Assembly: GCA_910587475.1 (NCBI GenBank)
Contig: CAJUMR010000047.1
Location: 1-16,321 of the forward strand
DNA from: an uncultured Muribaculaceae bacterium
GTDB lineage: Bacteria > Bacteroidota > Bacteroidia > Bacteroidales > Muribaculaceae
DNA: 16,321 nt
Reading direction: 5' to 3'
A program made the position numbers and the translations under genes. Positions 1 through 8,070 of this stretch are shown one piece after another; positions within the stretch are counted from its first letter, which is position 1; the number at the start of each line of letters is the position of its first letter. Under the pieces are notes generated by a model. The model searched no databases. It saw only the letters and a program-made list of their open reading frames with translations, and had not been told where the DNA came from.

Positions 1-2681
1 ACCTCCTCGTCGGCGCAAGCCCCGGCGTTGTCGTGACGACCGATGGCGGTAACCCCTCGGGCGGAGCATCGATCCGCATCCGTGGCGGTGCGTCGCTCAG
101 CGCTTCCAATGACCCTCTCGTCGTTGTCGACGGTGTGCCGATGGACGGCAGCTATGGCGCAATGAGCCCGCTCACAATGATCGCTCCCGAAAACATCGAG
201 TCGATGACCATCCTTAAGTCTGCATCAGCGACTGCCATCTATGGTTCGCGTGCGTCCAATGGTGTCATCATCATCACCACCAAGAAAGGCCAGCAGGGCC
301 GTCCTCAGGTGAGCTTCTCGGCCAACTTCCACATGGCCACTCCCAGCCGCCGCTGGGATGTGCTCGACGGCAACCAGTTCACTAACAAGATCAACGAATA
401 TGCCAACAACGAGCATGCCCTCGGCCTCCTCGGCAACGCCAACACCGATTGGCAGGATCAGATCTACCGCACTGCATTCTCGCAGGACTATAACGTTGGT
501 GTCGGCGGTAAAGTCGGTTTCCTTCCTTACCGTGTCAACGTTTCTTACATGGGCAACAACGGTATCATCAAGACATCTAACGTCGACCGCACAACTGTAG
601 GTTTCAACCTCTCGCCGAAATTCTTCGACGGCCTTCTGTCGGTCAACGCCAATGTGAAAGGATCTTACATCAACCAGCGCAACCCCGAAATGGGAGCCAT
701 CTACTCTGCTCTCACCTACAACCCGACTCTGCCTGTCTACACAGCTTACAACACCACAGGCAACCTCGGCGCTCCCATCTACGGCGGCTACACCTCGCTG
801 ATCAACCAGGACGGTACTTTGGAGACCAACGGATCGCTCAACCCCGTCGCTCAGCTCTACGGACGTTCGGCCACCGAGAAATCGTGGTCTTCGACCGGTA
901 ACCTCCAGATCGACTATGCCCTCCACTTCCTCCCCGACCTCCACTTTAACCTCAACCTCGGTTACGATGTTATCAAGGGCGAGTCTCACACCGACGTCTA
1001 TGCCAACACACCCCAGGCATGGAACAGCAACTACCGCAACGGTGCTGCAAACTACTCTTACAACACTCAGCTCTCGCGCAACACCATGCTCGAGTTCTAT
1101 GCCAACTATAAAAAAGAAGTAGAGTCGATCAAATCGAGCTTCGATGTCATGGCCGGTTATTCGTGGCAGCGTTTCGACTATATGAACCACAATTACTCAC
1201 GCATCACATCTATCGGTTACAACAAGTCATACGATCTCGCAAGCAACTCGTGGGTTGTCAACGAAGATCCTGCTTCTGCGTCAAACATCGGCTTTGCCTA
1301 TGGTGACACCGAAGAAGCACGCACTAAAATATATCGCGACGGCAACAAGCTGATGCTTCTCTCGTTCTACGGCCGCTTAAACTACTCTTTCGACGACACC
1401 TACCTCCTCACATTCACCCTCCGCGACGACGCCACATCGCGCTTCTCGCCCGACACCCGCTGGGGTCTCTTCCCTGCGTTGGCCCTCGGATGGAAGATCA
1501 ACAACATGCCTTTCTTCGAAAACTTCACAGGCACATGGGACGAATTCAAACTCCGTGCTGAATGGGGTGTGACCGGTCAGCAGGCTGTCGGTGGTTACAA
1601 CAACTACACTCCGGCTTACTCCATCTCTGTTCCCTCGGTCTACTATCCCAGCCCATCAGGCATGGCGGCTCCCTGGATCAACCCCCTCTATCCCAACGCC
1701 TACGATGAAAACCTCAAATGGGAGGAAACAACAACCTGGAACGTCGGAGTCGACATGTCATGGCTCAACAACCGCATCGCCGTATCGGCCGACTGGTACC
1801 TCCGTGACACTAAAGACCTCCTTGCCCGCGTGCCCGTGCCTGCCGGCATGACCACAACCAACGTCATGACCCGCAATATCGGTACACTCCGCAACATCGG
1901 TGTCGAATTCAACGTTACAGCCCGTCCCGTAGTGACAAAAGATTTCACATGGACACTCGGCTACAACATCGGCTGGAACAAGAACAAGATCACCTCGCTC
2001 ACCGGTTCTGCCGACGAGGACAAATCGTTCACCCTCGATGCCGAAGGCAACCCCGCATCTTCTTCTGCCGGACCTATCCAGATCCATAAGGTAGGCTATC
2101 CCGCCAACTCTTTCTATGTCCTCGAACAGGTCTATGGCCCCGACGGCAATCCTCTCGAAGGCGTCTATGTCGACCAGAACGGCGACGGTAAGATCGGCGA
2201 CGAAGACCTCGTTGTGAAACACTCGCGCGATCCCAAGGTCACTATGACCCTCAACAACACATTCAACTACAAGAACTGGGACTTCGGCTTCACGCTCCGT
2301 GCATCGATCGGCAACTATGTCTACAACTCGATGCGTGCGCGCATGCTCAACCTTTCAGGTCTCGAAGGACAGGGCAACATCCTCAACAACGTCCTCGACT
2401 CTGACTACTATTTCACAAGCGCTACCGGCTCGACTAACCTCGTGCGTTCTGACTACTTCGTTGAAAACGCAAGCTTCATCCGCTGCGACAACATCACTCT
2501 CGGTTACACCTGGAACAATCTTCTCAACGACAATCTGCGCCTCCGCCTCTTCGGTGCCGTTCAGAACCCGTTCGTCATCACCAAGTACCGCGGTCTCGAT
2601 CCCGAAGTATTCTCCGGAGTTGACAACAACGCATATCCGCGTCCTGTGACATTCTCTCTCGGCGTTGTCGCCACATTCTAA
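1..2681 (+). CDS. susC: SusC/RagA-family TonB-dependent outer-membrane transporter (5' partial)
   Basis: Outer-membrane beta-barrel that imports glycan oligomers bound by its SusD partner, powered by TonB-ExbBD. The reading frame is already open at base 3 and runs 892 codons to TAA, so the start lies upstream of the window; the GTG at base 33 is internal. The visible part opens in the plug domain, with RIRGGASLS, PLVVVDGVPMDG and YGSRASNGVIIITTKKG. About 750 residues of barrel follow, ending in PRPVTFSLGVVATF, whose terminal Phe is typical of a barrel end. Family members are usually about 1000 residues, so I infer that the signal peptide, the carboxypeptidase-regulatory-like domain and the first plug strands are missing. 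The SusD gene starts 34 nt after the stop. The family call is firm; the substrate is unknown. Confidence 0.95.
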   Translation, partial: LLVGASPGVVVTTDGGNPSGGASIRIRGGASLSASNDPLVVVDGVPMDGSYGAMSPLTMIAPENIESMTILKSASATAIYGSRASNGVIIITTKKGQQGRPQVSFSANFHMATPSRRWDVLDGNQFTNKINEYANNEHALGLLGNANTDWQDQIYRTAFSQDYNVGVGGKVGFLPYRVNVSYMGNNGIIKTSNVDRTTVGFNLSPKFFDGLLSVNANVKGSYINQRNPEMGAIYSALTYNPTLPVYTAYNTTGNLGAPIYGGYTSLINQDGTLETNGSLNPVAQLYGRSATEKSWSSTGNLQIDYALHFLPDLHFNLNLGYDVIKGESHTDVYANTPQAWNSNYRNGAANYSYNTQLSRNTMLEFYANYKKEVESIKSSFDVMAGYSWQRFDYMNHNYSRITSIGYNKSYDLASNSWVVNEDPASASNIGFAYGDTEEARTKIYRDGNKLMLLSFYGRLNYSFDDTYLLTFTLRDDATSRFSPDTRWGLFPALALGWKINNMPFFENFTGTWDEFKLRAEWGVTGQQAVGGYNNYTPAYSISVPSVYYPSPSGMAAPWINPLYPNAYDENLKWEETTTWNVGVDMSWLNNRIAVSADWYLRDTKDLLARVPVPAGMTTTNVMTRNIGTLRNIGVEFNVTARPVVTKDFTWTLGYNIGWNKNKITSLTGSADEDKSFTLDAEGNPASSSAGPIQIHKVGYPANSFYVLEQVYGPDGNPLEGVYVDQNGDGKIGDEDLVVKHSRDPKVTMTLNNTFNYKNWDFGFTLRASIGNYVYNSMRARMLNLSGLEGQGNILNNVLDSDYYFTSATGSTNLVRSDYFVENASFIRCDNITLGYTWNNLLNDNLRLRLFGAVQNPFVITKYRGLDPEVFSGVDNNAYPRPVTFSLGVVATF

Positions 2682-2715
2682 TCAACGGTTTTCTTTAATG
2701 ATGAATTTTCACAAC

Positions 2716-4389
2716 ATGAAGACATTCAATAAATATATATTAGGCCTCGGTCTCGCTGTTTCGGCGGCTTCATTCAATGCCTGCACCGGCGACCTCGATG
2801 TGCCCATCCAGAACCCCAATCAGCTCACTTCGGCCGAATTTGCAAAGGATCCCGAAGGATACCTCGACCGCTGCATGGCCGAAATTTACCAGGGTCTCGC
2901 GACTGCCGGCAACGGCGGCTCGGGCAGCTCAATCCTCGGCGAAGGTACAGGCGGTGCCGGCGAAGGCACATTCACCCGCACAGTGTTCACTCTCGAAGAG
3001 ATGACCACCGACAACTACTCGTGGCTGCAGTTCGCCGACGCAGGTTTCTATGAACTCGTGACGATGAACTTCGCCCCCGACAATCAGGTGATGTATCAGT
3101 GCTATTCGCGTATCTACGCCGAGATTGCCATCTGCAACCAGTTTATCCGCACAGTTCAGAGCGGAGCATTCAATCTCCCCGACAACCTCAAGGAACGCGC
3201 TGCCGACTACATCCGTCAGGCCAAGACAGTCCGTTCGCTCTGCTATTTCTACGCCATTGACCTCTTCGGCGACTGCGGTTACATCGACGAATCGGCAGGC
3301 GTCGGCTCGACTCCTCCCCAGCTGTCACGCCAGGATGCGTATGACCACGCTGTAGCTTGCCTCGAGCAGGTTTCTGCAGAGTGGGGCGACAGCTACGTAG
3401 AACCCGCCTACGGCTATGTCGGTAAAGAAGTGGCCGACGCTCTCCTTGTCAAATTCTATCTCAACGCCAAGTCTTGGGGTGTCGACAAGAACAACGATGC
3501 ATACCAGAAGTGCTGGACTCTCGCCCAGAAGATCATCGCCAACCACCAGGGTGAAGGTCTCAACGGCACAGGTCTCGCCGAGAGCTATATTGCTCTCTTC
3601 GGAGCCAATAACCACGAATATGCTTCAAAAGGAAGCCGCGCCAACGAGATCATCATGACGGTGCCCCAGGACGGCATGCAGCTCGAGTCTTACGGCGGAT
3701 CGACGTTCTATATCGCATCAGTATGCGGTTCTTATGACGGCATTTCGTCAGTCGCCGACTGCAACCTCGATGCTCAGTGGACATGTATGGTAGCGCGTCA
3801 GCAGCTCTCCGAATCATGGGACTACGACAACGATGTCCGTGCTTCTCTCTGGAAGACCAAGAAAGACGGCTTCAAGATCGACAACCTCATCATCGCAGGT
3901 AACTCGGGCTACGGACTCGGCTATGCCCCGATCAAATATACCAACTTCGCTTACAACGTCGACGGATCGATTGACGCCGCCAATTCTCCCGCCGCCAGCA
4001 GAGTATTCTCCGATGCCGACTGGACTGTTATCCGTCTTGCAGAGATCTATCTTTCGGCTGCGGAAGCAAACATCCTCGGCGGTGCAGGCAACGCGTCTGA
4101 CGCTCTTATCTATGTCAACAACGTCCGCAACCGTGCAGGTCTCGCCAACTGGACATCGTCTGACATGACTGCCGAAAACATCCTGACCGAACGCAACCAC
4201 GAGCTTTACGGCGAAAACGACCGCCGCACTGCTCTCGTTCGCCATGGCAAATATGCCGGTTCGTCTTACGTCTGGAACTGGAAAGGCGGCGTGCAGGCCG
4301 GTGCAACTACCCCCGACCACATGAATCTTTTCCCGATACCGTCGAAAGTCATCTCATTCTCGGGCTATCATCAGAACCCCGGCTATTAA
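2716..4389 (+). CDS. susD: SusD/RagB-family glycan-binding surface lipoprotein
   Basis: Surface lipoprotein that caps the SusC barrel and hands over glycan. The 557-residue product has a lipoprotein signal peptide with lipobox FNAC (Cys23), followed by TGDLD, an acidic stretch like the Bacteroidetes surface-export signal. Family signs are an N-terminal helix after the NPN segment, the helical motif around RSLCYFYAIDLFGD (residues 173-186), the C-terminal ERNHELYGENDRR segment, and the ending LFPIP...NPGY. A Gly/Ser-rich loop occupies about residues 66-85. I chose the ATG at 2716 because it gives a compact 23-residue signal peptide beginning MKTFNKY; ATGs at 2698 and 2701 are in-frame alternatives. 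Cotranscribed with the SusC gene upstream and the SusE-like gene 38 nt downstream. Confidence 0.95.
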   Translation: MKTFNKYILGLGLAVSAASFNACTGDLDVPIQNPNQLTSAEFAKDPEGYLDRCMAEIYQGLATAGNGGSGSSILGEGTGGAGEGTFTRTVFTLEEMTTDNYSWLQFADAGFYELVTMNFAPDNQVMYQCYSRIYAEIAICNQFIRTVQSGAFNLPDNLKERAADYIRQAKTVRSLCYFYAIDLFGDCGYIDESAGVGSTPPQLSRQDAYDHAVACLEQVSAEWGDSYVEPAYGYVGKEVADALLVKFYLNAKSWGVDKNNDAYQKCWTLAQKIIANHQGEGLNGTGLAESYIALFGANNHEYASKGSRANEIIMTVPQDGMQLESYGGSTFYIASVCGSYDGISSVADCNLDAQWTCMVARQQLSESWDYDNDVRASLWKTKKDGFKIDNLIIAGNSGYGLGYAPIKYTNFAYNVDGSIDAANSPAASRVFSDADWTVIRLAEIYLSAAEANILGGAGNASDALIYVNNVRNRAGLANWTSSDMTAENILTERNHELYGENDRRTALVRHGKYAGSSYVWNWKGGVQAGATTPDHMNLFPIPSKVISFSGYHQNPGY

Positions 4390-4427
4390 TCAAATAATGA
4401 TCTAAACCGTTTTAAGAATTGAAATCA

Positions 4428-5693
4428 ATGAAAAAGATAGCATCATTCTTTGCGGCTGTCGCAGCCGTCGCTGCCCTGTCTGCATGCAGCCAGGACGACA
4501 GCCCTGTGCTGATGAAGCCCACGGAATTCAAACTCAACACACCACCCTTTGCCGAGCAGCTCTATCAGTTGACCGACGAAGGTCAGATAACTCTCACTTG
4601 CTCGCAGCCCGACTACGGCGTAGGCATAGAGACAACCTATGGTATCGAAATCTCAACTACTGAAGATTTTGCCCAATCGCGCACGATGAAGGTTTCCGAT
4701 CCATTGAGCGCTACTCTCTCATTCTCTACATCTGAAGCCAACCTCGCCATACTTGATATGCTCGGCGTCATCGACGAAGACACATGGGAGCCCTATGCCA
4801 ACGACCATGTCAGACCTCTCTATGTCCGCGCCACAGCGCAGGCTGCTCAGGTTGAGTACAGCAAGATCACGTCCAACGTTGTAGAGCTCCCCAATGTGGA
4901 ATTCTACTACGCAATCCCGACTCCAGGCTACATTTATTTGACCGGTTATCCTGCGTTTGTAGAGCCGAGTGCCGACTATAAGAATGACCTGATACGATTG
5001 TTCGAGGATGAGAATGCGATTGGCTCAAATATTTACTCAGCTATAATCGAGGATGTTCCCGCACAGACTGTAGCCTTCCGCTTCTATACAGAACTTACCG
5101 GTTGGGGTTCGAAAAACTGTCTTGGTGCAGGTGAAGCCGATATGACAGATGTGAACATTACCGGAGATTTTGTTGATGGAGTATATGACGGTTCTGTTAC
5201 TGTAAATGGTCAGAGCAACTGGTCTATTGACTGGCAAGGTGGCGACATGACAATTACGGTTGACCTCAACACCAATACCATCAAAATACAGGCCGGTGCC
5301 GTCGAAGTTGTTCCTCCGACTGTCACAAGCTACATCTACATCTGTGGCAACATGGCATCATCTGATTGGACCGAACCCTCTGAGGCAAACGCTGCTTTCT
5401 ACGACGATTGGAAACTCGCTTGCGATGACAACAGTGGAGTTTATAAAGCAACGTTCTCATTCCCCAACCTCGGGGCTGACGCGCTCTACTGCCGCTTCTA
5501 TCAGAAACTCACCGGTTGGGGCGCGGCACAATGGGCTTCTCCGACCGATGCTGACTATGAAGTGACATCCGGTGTCGCTGTTGACTCAAAAGTCGGTGAA
5601 GGCTGTTTTATGCTCAACAATGCCAAGGGCAAAACCGTGGACATTGAAGTTGACACAAACACCAACAAAGTCAAATTCACATTCGTAGATTAA
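4428..5693 (+). CDS. SusE-like surface glycan-binding lipoprotein with two tandem binding modules
   Basis: Accessory surface lipoprotein of the glycan locus, expected to hold substrate near the SusCD complex. The 421-residue product starts at ATG 4428 (an upstream TTG at 4419 is in frame) and has lipobox LSAC (Cys20) followed by SQDD. Residues about 25-160 look like the SusE N-terminal Ig-like domain, including TYGIEISTTEDF. Two similar C-terminal modules follow, at about 168-287 (from YIYLTGYP) and 302-421 (from YIYICGNM). Both carry an FYxxLTGWG motif and end in a VDxNTNxxK strand, which indicates an internal duplication. The first module is more AT-rich than much of the locus. It is the third gene of the operon and is followed by a 173-nt gap with a REP-like element. 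SusE membership is inferred from position and motifs. Confidence 0.85.
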   Translation: MKKIASFFAAVAAVAALSACSQDDSPVLMKPTEFKLNTPPFAEQLYQLTDEGQITLTCSQPDYGVGIETTYGIEISTTEDFAQSRTMKVSDPLSATLSFSTSEANLAILDMLGVIDEDTWEPYANDHVRPLYVRATAQAAQVEYSKITSNVVELPNVEFYYAIPTPGYIYLTGYPAFVEPSADYKNDLIRLFEDENAIGSNIYSAIIEDVPAQTVAFRFYTELTGWGSKNCLGAGEADMTDVNITGDFVDGVYDGSVTVNGQSNWSIDWQGGDMTITVDLNTNTIKIQAGAVEVVPPTVTSYIYICGNMASSDWTEPSEANAAFYDDWKLACDDNSGVYKATFSFPNLGADALYCRFYQKLTGWGAAQWASPTDADYEVTSGVAVDSKVGEGCFMLNNAKGKTVDIEVDTNTNKVKFTFVD

Positions 5694-5703
5694 CAACAAC
5701 CCC

Positions 5704-5841
5704 GTAGGGTCGCGACCTGTCGCGACCGCTGATAAGCTGAAAACTGATAAGCAGAAAGCCAAAAAGCTGAACAACTCCAAAAAGTTGCAAAACTAAAAAG
5801 TTGAACAGCCGGAATCACAAGTTGCAGCATCGCGACCCTAC
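5704..5841. repeat. REP-like element bounded by 12-bp inverted repeats, between the SusE- and SusF-like genes
   Basis: The 138-bp segment begins GTAGGGTCGCGA (5704-5715) and ends with the exact reverse complement TCGCGACCCTAC (5830-5841). The left end continues into a near-perfect palindrome, GGTCGCGAC-CT-GTCGCGACC (5708-5727). The interior is A-rich with repeated AAAAAGYTG units and no reading frame. The palindrome matches the GTAGG-palindrome units at 14202-14285 and 15359-15442 with small changes, so all belong to one family. As it lies inside an operon, it may stabilise the upstream transcript or lower downstream expression, as REP hairpins do in the enterobacterial mal operon; that role is inference. 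Confidence 0.8.
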
Positions 5842-5866
5842 AAACAACCAAACAAACCATAAAACA

Positions 5867-7372
5867 ATGAAGAAATATATATTTCTCCCGTTAGCGGCTC
5901 TCGCCCTTGGTTTCGCTGCCTGCGAAGATGACGACACTCTCGGCATTCCCGTTGTCAACCCCGAAATTCCTGCGGTTGATCCCTCGATCGTCTCTGTCGC
6001 CCCGAGCGCCGACATGCCCGCTGTCATAAGCCTTGAGACTTACAACAACGACGACATGAACTTCCCCGTCGCCACCGTCACTGCCGGCGAAGAATGGCCT
6101 GAAGGCTACACATTCGGAGCCGTGGCTCAGATCAGCACCGACGAAAATTTCAGCAACCCCACTGAAATTCCCACCGTTGTCAACGGCTCGACTATCACCC
6201 TCGATCCCGATGCTGTGCAAGGTGTCATATATGAAAAGATCACCCGCGATCCCTCTGAACTTACTCTTTGGGTGCGCTATGGCGTGCAGGCTGTCAATGG
6301 CAAGGAAGTCATCCGCCTCGGCGACGCAAATTCTTTCATCGGCGCTCAGCAGATTAAAGTGGTGCCTTTCCCGCCCGCTGCCGTCATTGAGCCTGTCTAC
6401 TATCTCATCTATTCCGACGATGCCGAGACATGGACCAAAGCCCATGCGCTCAAAGTGAATCACGGCGCCGGAAGCCAGTATGACAATCCCTCGTTCTCTG
6501 TGACATGCAACTTCACTGCTGCTGAATTGGGCGACGGACTCTATTGGAAACTTATCCCCGAATCGACTTATGAGGAATTTGACTTGGAAAACGGCCTGGT
6601 GATCGGTGTGAATGAAGCTGACGCCGAAAGCCGCAGCGGCGATCTCGACGAAAGCGCTGATCAACTTGCGGGCTATCTCGATCTGAGCGGTCCGGTGATG
6701 TTCCAGTTCTATCTTAACCGCCTCGAACCCGACGAAGAGCACTCGATGACGTTCTCATTCGTGCAGGCATATCCCAACTTCTGGCTTGCCGGCGACAATG
6801 TCAACGGTCTTGTATGGTCGTTTGCATCTCAGCCCACCATGTGGACCAACGATTATTCGACCTACGTCGGTTTTGCCAATATCGGCAGCCAATTCAAATT
6901 CTCTCCGACTAACGGATGGAATGGTGATTTCGGTACCACTGACAACGGACAGCCCGTGTTCTCTACAAACGACGGTGGCGAATTGGTCGGTACTGGCACA
7001 GCCAATGGTGCATCAGACATCAAGGTTGCCGAATCAGGCCTCTACTACATTTCGCTGGATTTCGGCACCAAAGATCTTACCCTCACCAAGATCGAAAGCT
7101 TCGGCATCACCGGCGGCTTCAACGGCTGGGGTGACTCTGTTGAGATGACTCCTTCTGCCGACAACCTCGTGTTCACTGTCACTCAGGCCATGACCGAAGG
7201 CGACGAATGGAAATTCCGCGCCAACAACCAGTGGTCGGTTAGCCTCGGTGGTGAATTTGACAACCTCAACCCATTCAACGGCGCTAACTTCAAGTGCACC
7301 GAGACCGGAACCTACGACATCACCCTCGATCTCAGCACACTCCCCTGGACGGCTAAAGTTGTCAAAAAATAA
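5867..7372 (+). CDS. SusF-like surface glycan-binding lipoprotein, multimodular
   Basis: Last gene of the glycan locus; a 501-residue surface lipoprotein predicted to bind glycan outside the SusCD complex. ATG 5867 gives a signal peptide ending FAAC (Cys19), directly followed by EDDD, a strong lipoprotein-export-type signal. In-frame codons upstream run back into the REP element and are not a credible start. Modules in order: an Ig-like N-terminal domain (about 40-170) containing the SusE-like AQISTDENFSNPTE; a first module (about 175-300); a second starting NFWLAGDNVNGLVW (about 303-408); and a third starting ITGGFNGWGDSVEMT (about 411-501). Modules two and three both end in a Y-x-I-[ST]-L-D strand. 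Aromatics such as FNGWG fit carbohydrate binding. Named SusF-like from position and modules; ligand unknown. Confidence 0.82.
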   Translation: MKKYIFLPLAALALGFAACEDDDTLGIPVVNPEIPAVDPSIVSVAPSADMPAVISLETYNNDDMNFPVATVTAGEEWPEGYTFGAVAQISTDENFSNPTEIPTVVNGSTITLDPDAVQGVIYEKITRDPSELTLWVRYGVQAVNGKEVIRLGDANSFIGAQQIKVVPFPPAAVIEPVYYLIYSDDAETWTKAHALKVNHGAGSQYDNPSFSVTCNFTAAELGDGLYWKLIPESTYEEFDLENGLVIGVNEADAESRSGDLDESADQLAGYLDLSGPVMFQFYLNRLEPDEEHSMTFSFVQAYPNFWLAGDNVNGLVWSFASQPTMWTNDYSTYVGFANIGSQFKFSPTNGWNGDFGTTDNGQPVFSTNDGGELVGTGTANGASDIKVAESGLYYISLDFGTKDLTLTKIESFGITGGFNGWGDSVEMTPSADNLVFTVTQAMTEGDEWKFRANNQWSVSLGGEFDNLNPFNGANFKCTETGTYDITLDLSTLPWTAKVVKK

Positions 7373-7412
7373 TCTGATCTGACAAAATCGGCCTTTGGCC
7401 GACACACAAATC

Positions 7413-7452
7413 AAAGCGCGGAACCCATCGCTGGGCTTCCGCGCTTTTCTTT
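7413..7452 (+). terminator. Rho-independent terminator of the glycan-uptake operon
   Basis: An 11-bp perfect stem, AAAGCGCGGAA (7413-7423) paired with TTCCGCGCTTT (7437-7447), continues into a T-rich tail, 40 nt after the SusF-like stop codon. A smaller hairpin (TCGGCC-TTT-GGCCGA, 7388-7402) precedes it, and a GC-rich 11-bp hairpin (7454-7464 with 7477-7487) follows. The group separates the operon from acpP. Confidence 0.85.
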
Positions 7453-7770
7453 TGCGATGCCGCTGTGCCACCGCGCAGCGGCATCGCATAACCGACACAG
7501 CCGCCCGATGCCGATTCACTATTCACAGCCGTGTCAATTCGGCATCAGGGCTTAAGCGTTAAATATTATAGTCTTGAGCAAAAAGGAAATGGCCGCCACG
7601 AGGCACGATCAATTGGATACCATGCACTGCAACGCCGCTCAGACTCGTTGTTTACACCCCTCTTAACACGCTTTAGGCAAAATAATTGGGTAAAAATTTC
7701 TGTATTCGGAGAAAAATGCTTTACTTTGCACCGCGAAATTGAATTTTAATCATTAAAAACCTTAATTATT
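7453..7770. other. Gene-free leader region upstream of acpP
   Basis: No credible gene lies here. The GTG/ATG-started frame around 7531-7749 has no protein-like character and runs over the acpP promoter. Visible structure: the hairpin at 7454-7487; a distant inverted pair GATGCCGA (7507-7514) / TCGGCATC (7539-7546); and an imperfect closing stem AGTCTTGAGC (7570-7579) / GCTCAGACT (7636-7644) around a 75-nt segment that lacks tRNA landmarks. The last 50 bases carry the acpP promoter and an AT-rich untranslated leader. Confidence 0.5.
7721..7728 (+). promoter_or_regulatory. Probable acpP-fabF promoter (-7 element)
   Basis: TTACTTTG followed by CACC resembles the Bacteroidetes -7 box TAnnTTTG with one mismatch. 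It lies 42 nt before the acpP ATG, which would leave a leader of about 35 nt. No clear TTTG -33 box is seen at 19-21 nt, so the call rests on the -7 box and its position. Confidence 0.6.
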
Positions 7771-8004
7771 ATGTCAGAAATTGCAGATCGCGTAAAAGCA
7801 ATCATCGTTGACAAGCTCAGCGTAGAAGAAGACAAAATCACTCCCGCAGCATCTTTCACTACTGACCTCGGTGCAGACTCACTCGACACTGTTGAGCTCA
7901 TCATGGAATTCGAAAAAGAATTCGGCATCCAGATCCCCGATGACCAGGCTGAAAAGATCGCTACTGTTGGCGACGCTATCGCTTTCATCGAAGCCGCTAA
8001 ATAA
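7771..8004 (+). CDS. acpP: Acyl carrier protein
   Basis: A 77-residue acidic carrier protein that holds the growing fatty-acyl chain on a 4'-phosphopantetheine arm in the cytoplasm. The attachment site is Ser37 in GADSLDTVE, and the four-helix pattern with IQIPDDQAEKIATVGDA is canonical. Length and sequence are ordinary. The start ATG follows an AT-rich leader without a Shine-Dalgarno sequence, as is usual in this phylum. It is followed after 66 nt by fabF, its direct partner in chain elongation, and the two are very likely cotranscribed. Confidence 0.97.
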   Translation: MSEIADRVKAIIVDKLSVEEDKITPAASFTTDLGADSLDTVELIMEFEKEFGIQIPDDQAEKIATVGDAIAFIEAAK

Positions 8005-8009
8005 TAAGA

Positions 8010-8052
8010 GATTATCTTTCTGATAATCACAAACAAAACCTTGCTTTAGCAA
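8010..8052 (+). other. Two small hairpins between acpP and fabF
   Basis: GATTATC (8010-8016) pairs with GATAATC (8022-8028), starting 5 nt after the acpP stop. A second small stem, TTGCT (8041-8045) with AGCAA (8048-8052), follows. There is no T tract, so these are not a full terminator. They could protect or mark the 3' end of an acpP message and allow more ACP than FabF to be made; that function is inference. Confidence 0.4.
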
Positions 8053-8070
8053 ACCCACTTTTCTAATTAA

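Noticed and set aside
225..1190. Long open frame on the minus strand inside the SusC gene
   Set aside because: The opposite strand codes a clear SusC protein; strong C/G-ending codon bias leaves few stops on the antisense strand. No recognisable domain or start context.
7570..7644. tRNA gene candidate upstream of acpP
   Set aside because: Length and closing stem are suggestive, but no T-loop TTCRA motif, anticodon arm or CCA-like end is visible.
7531..7749. 72-codon frame upstream of acpP
   Set aside because: Covers the acpP promoter box and has no protein-like pattern, signal peptide or leader.
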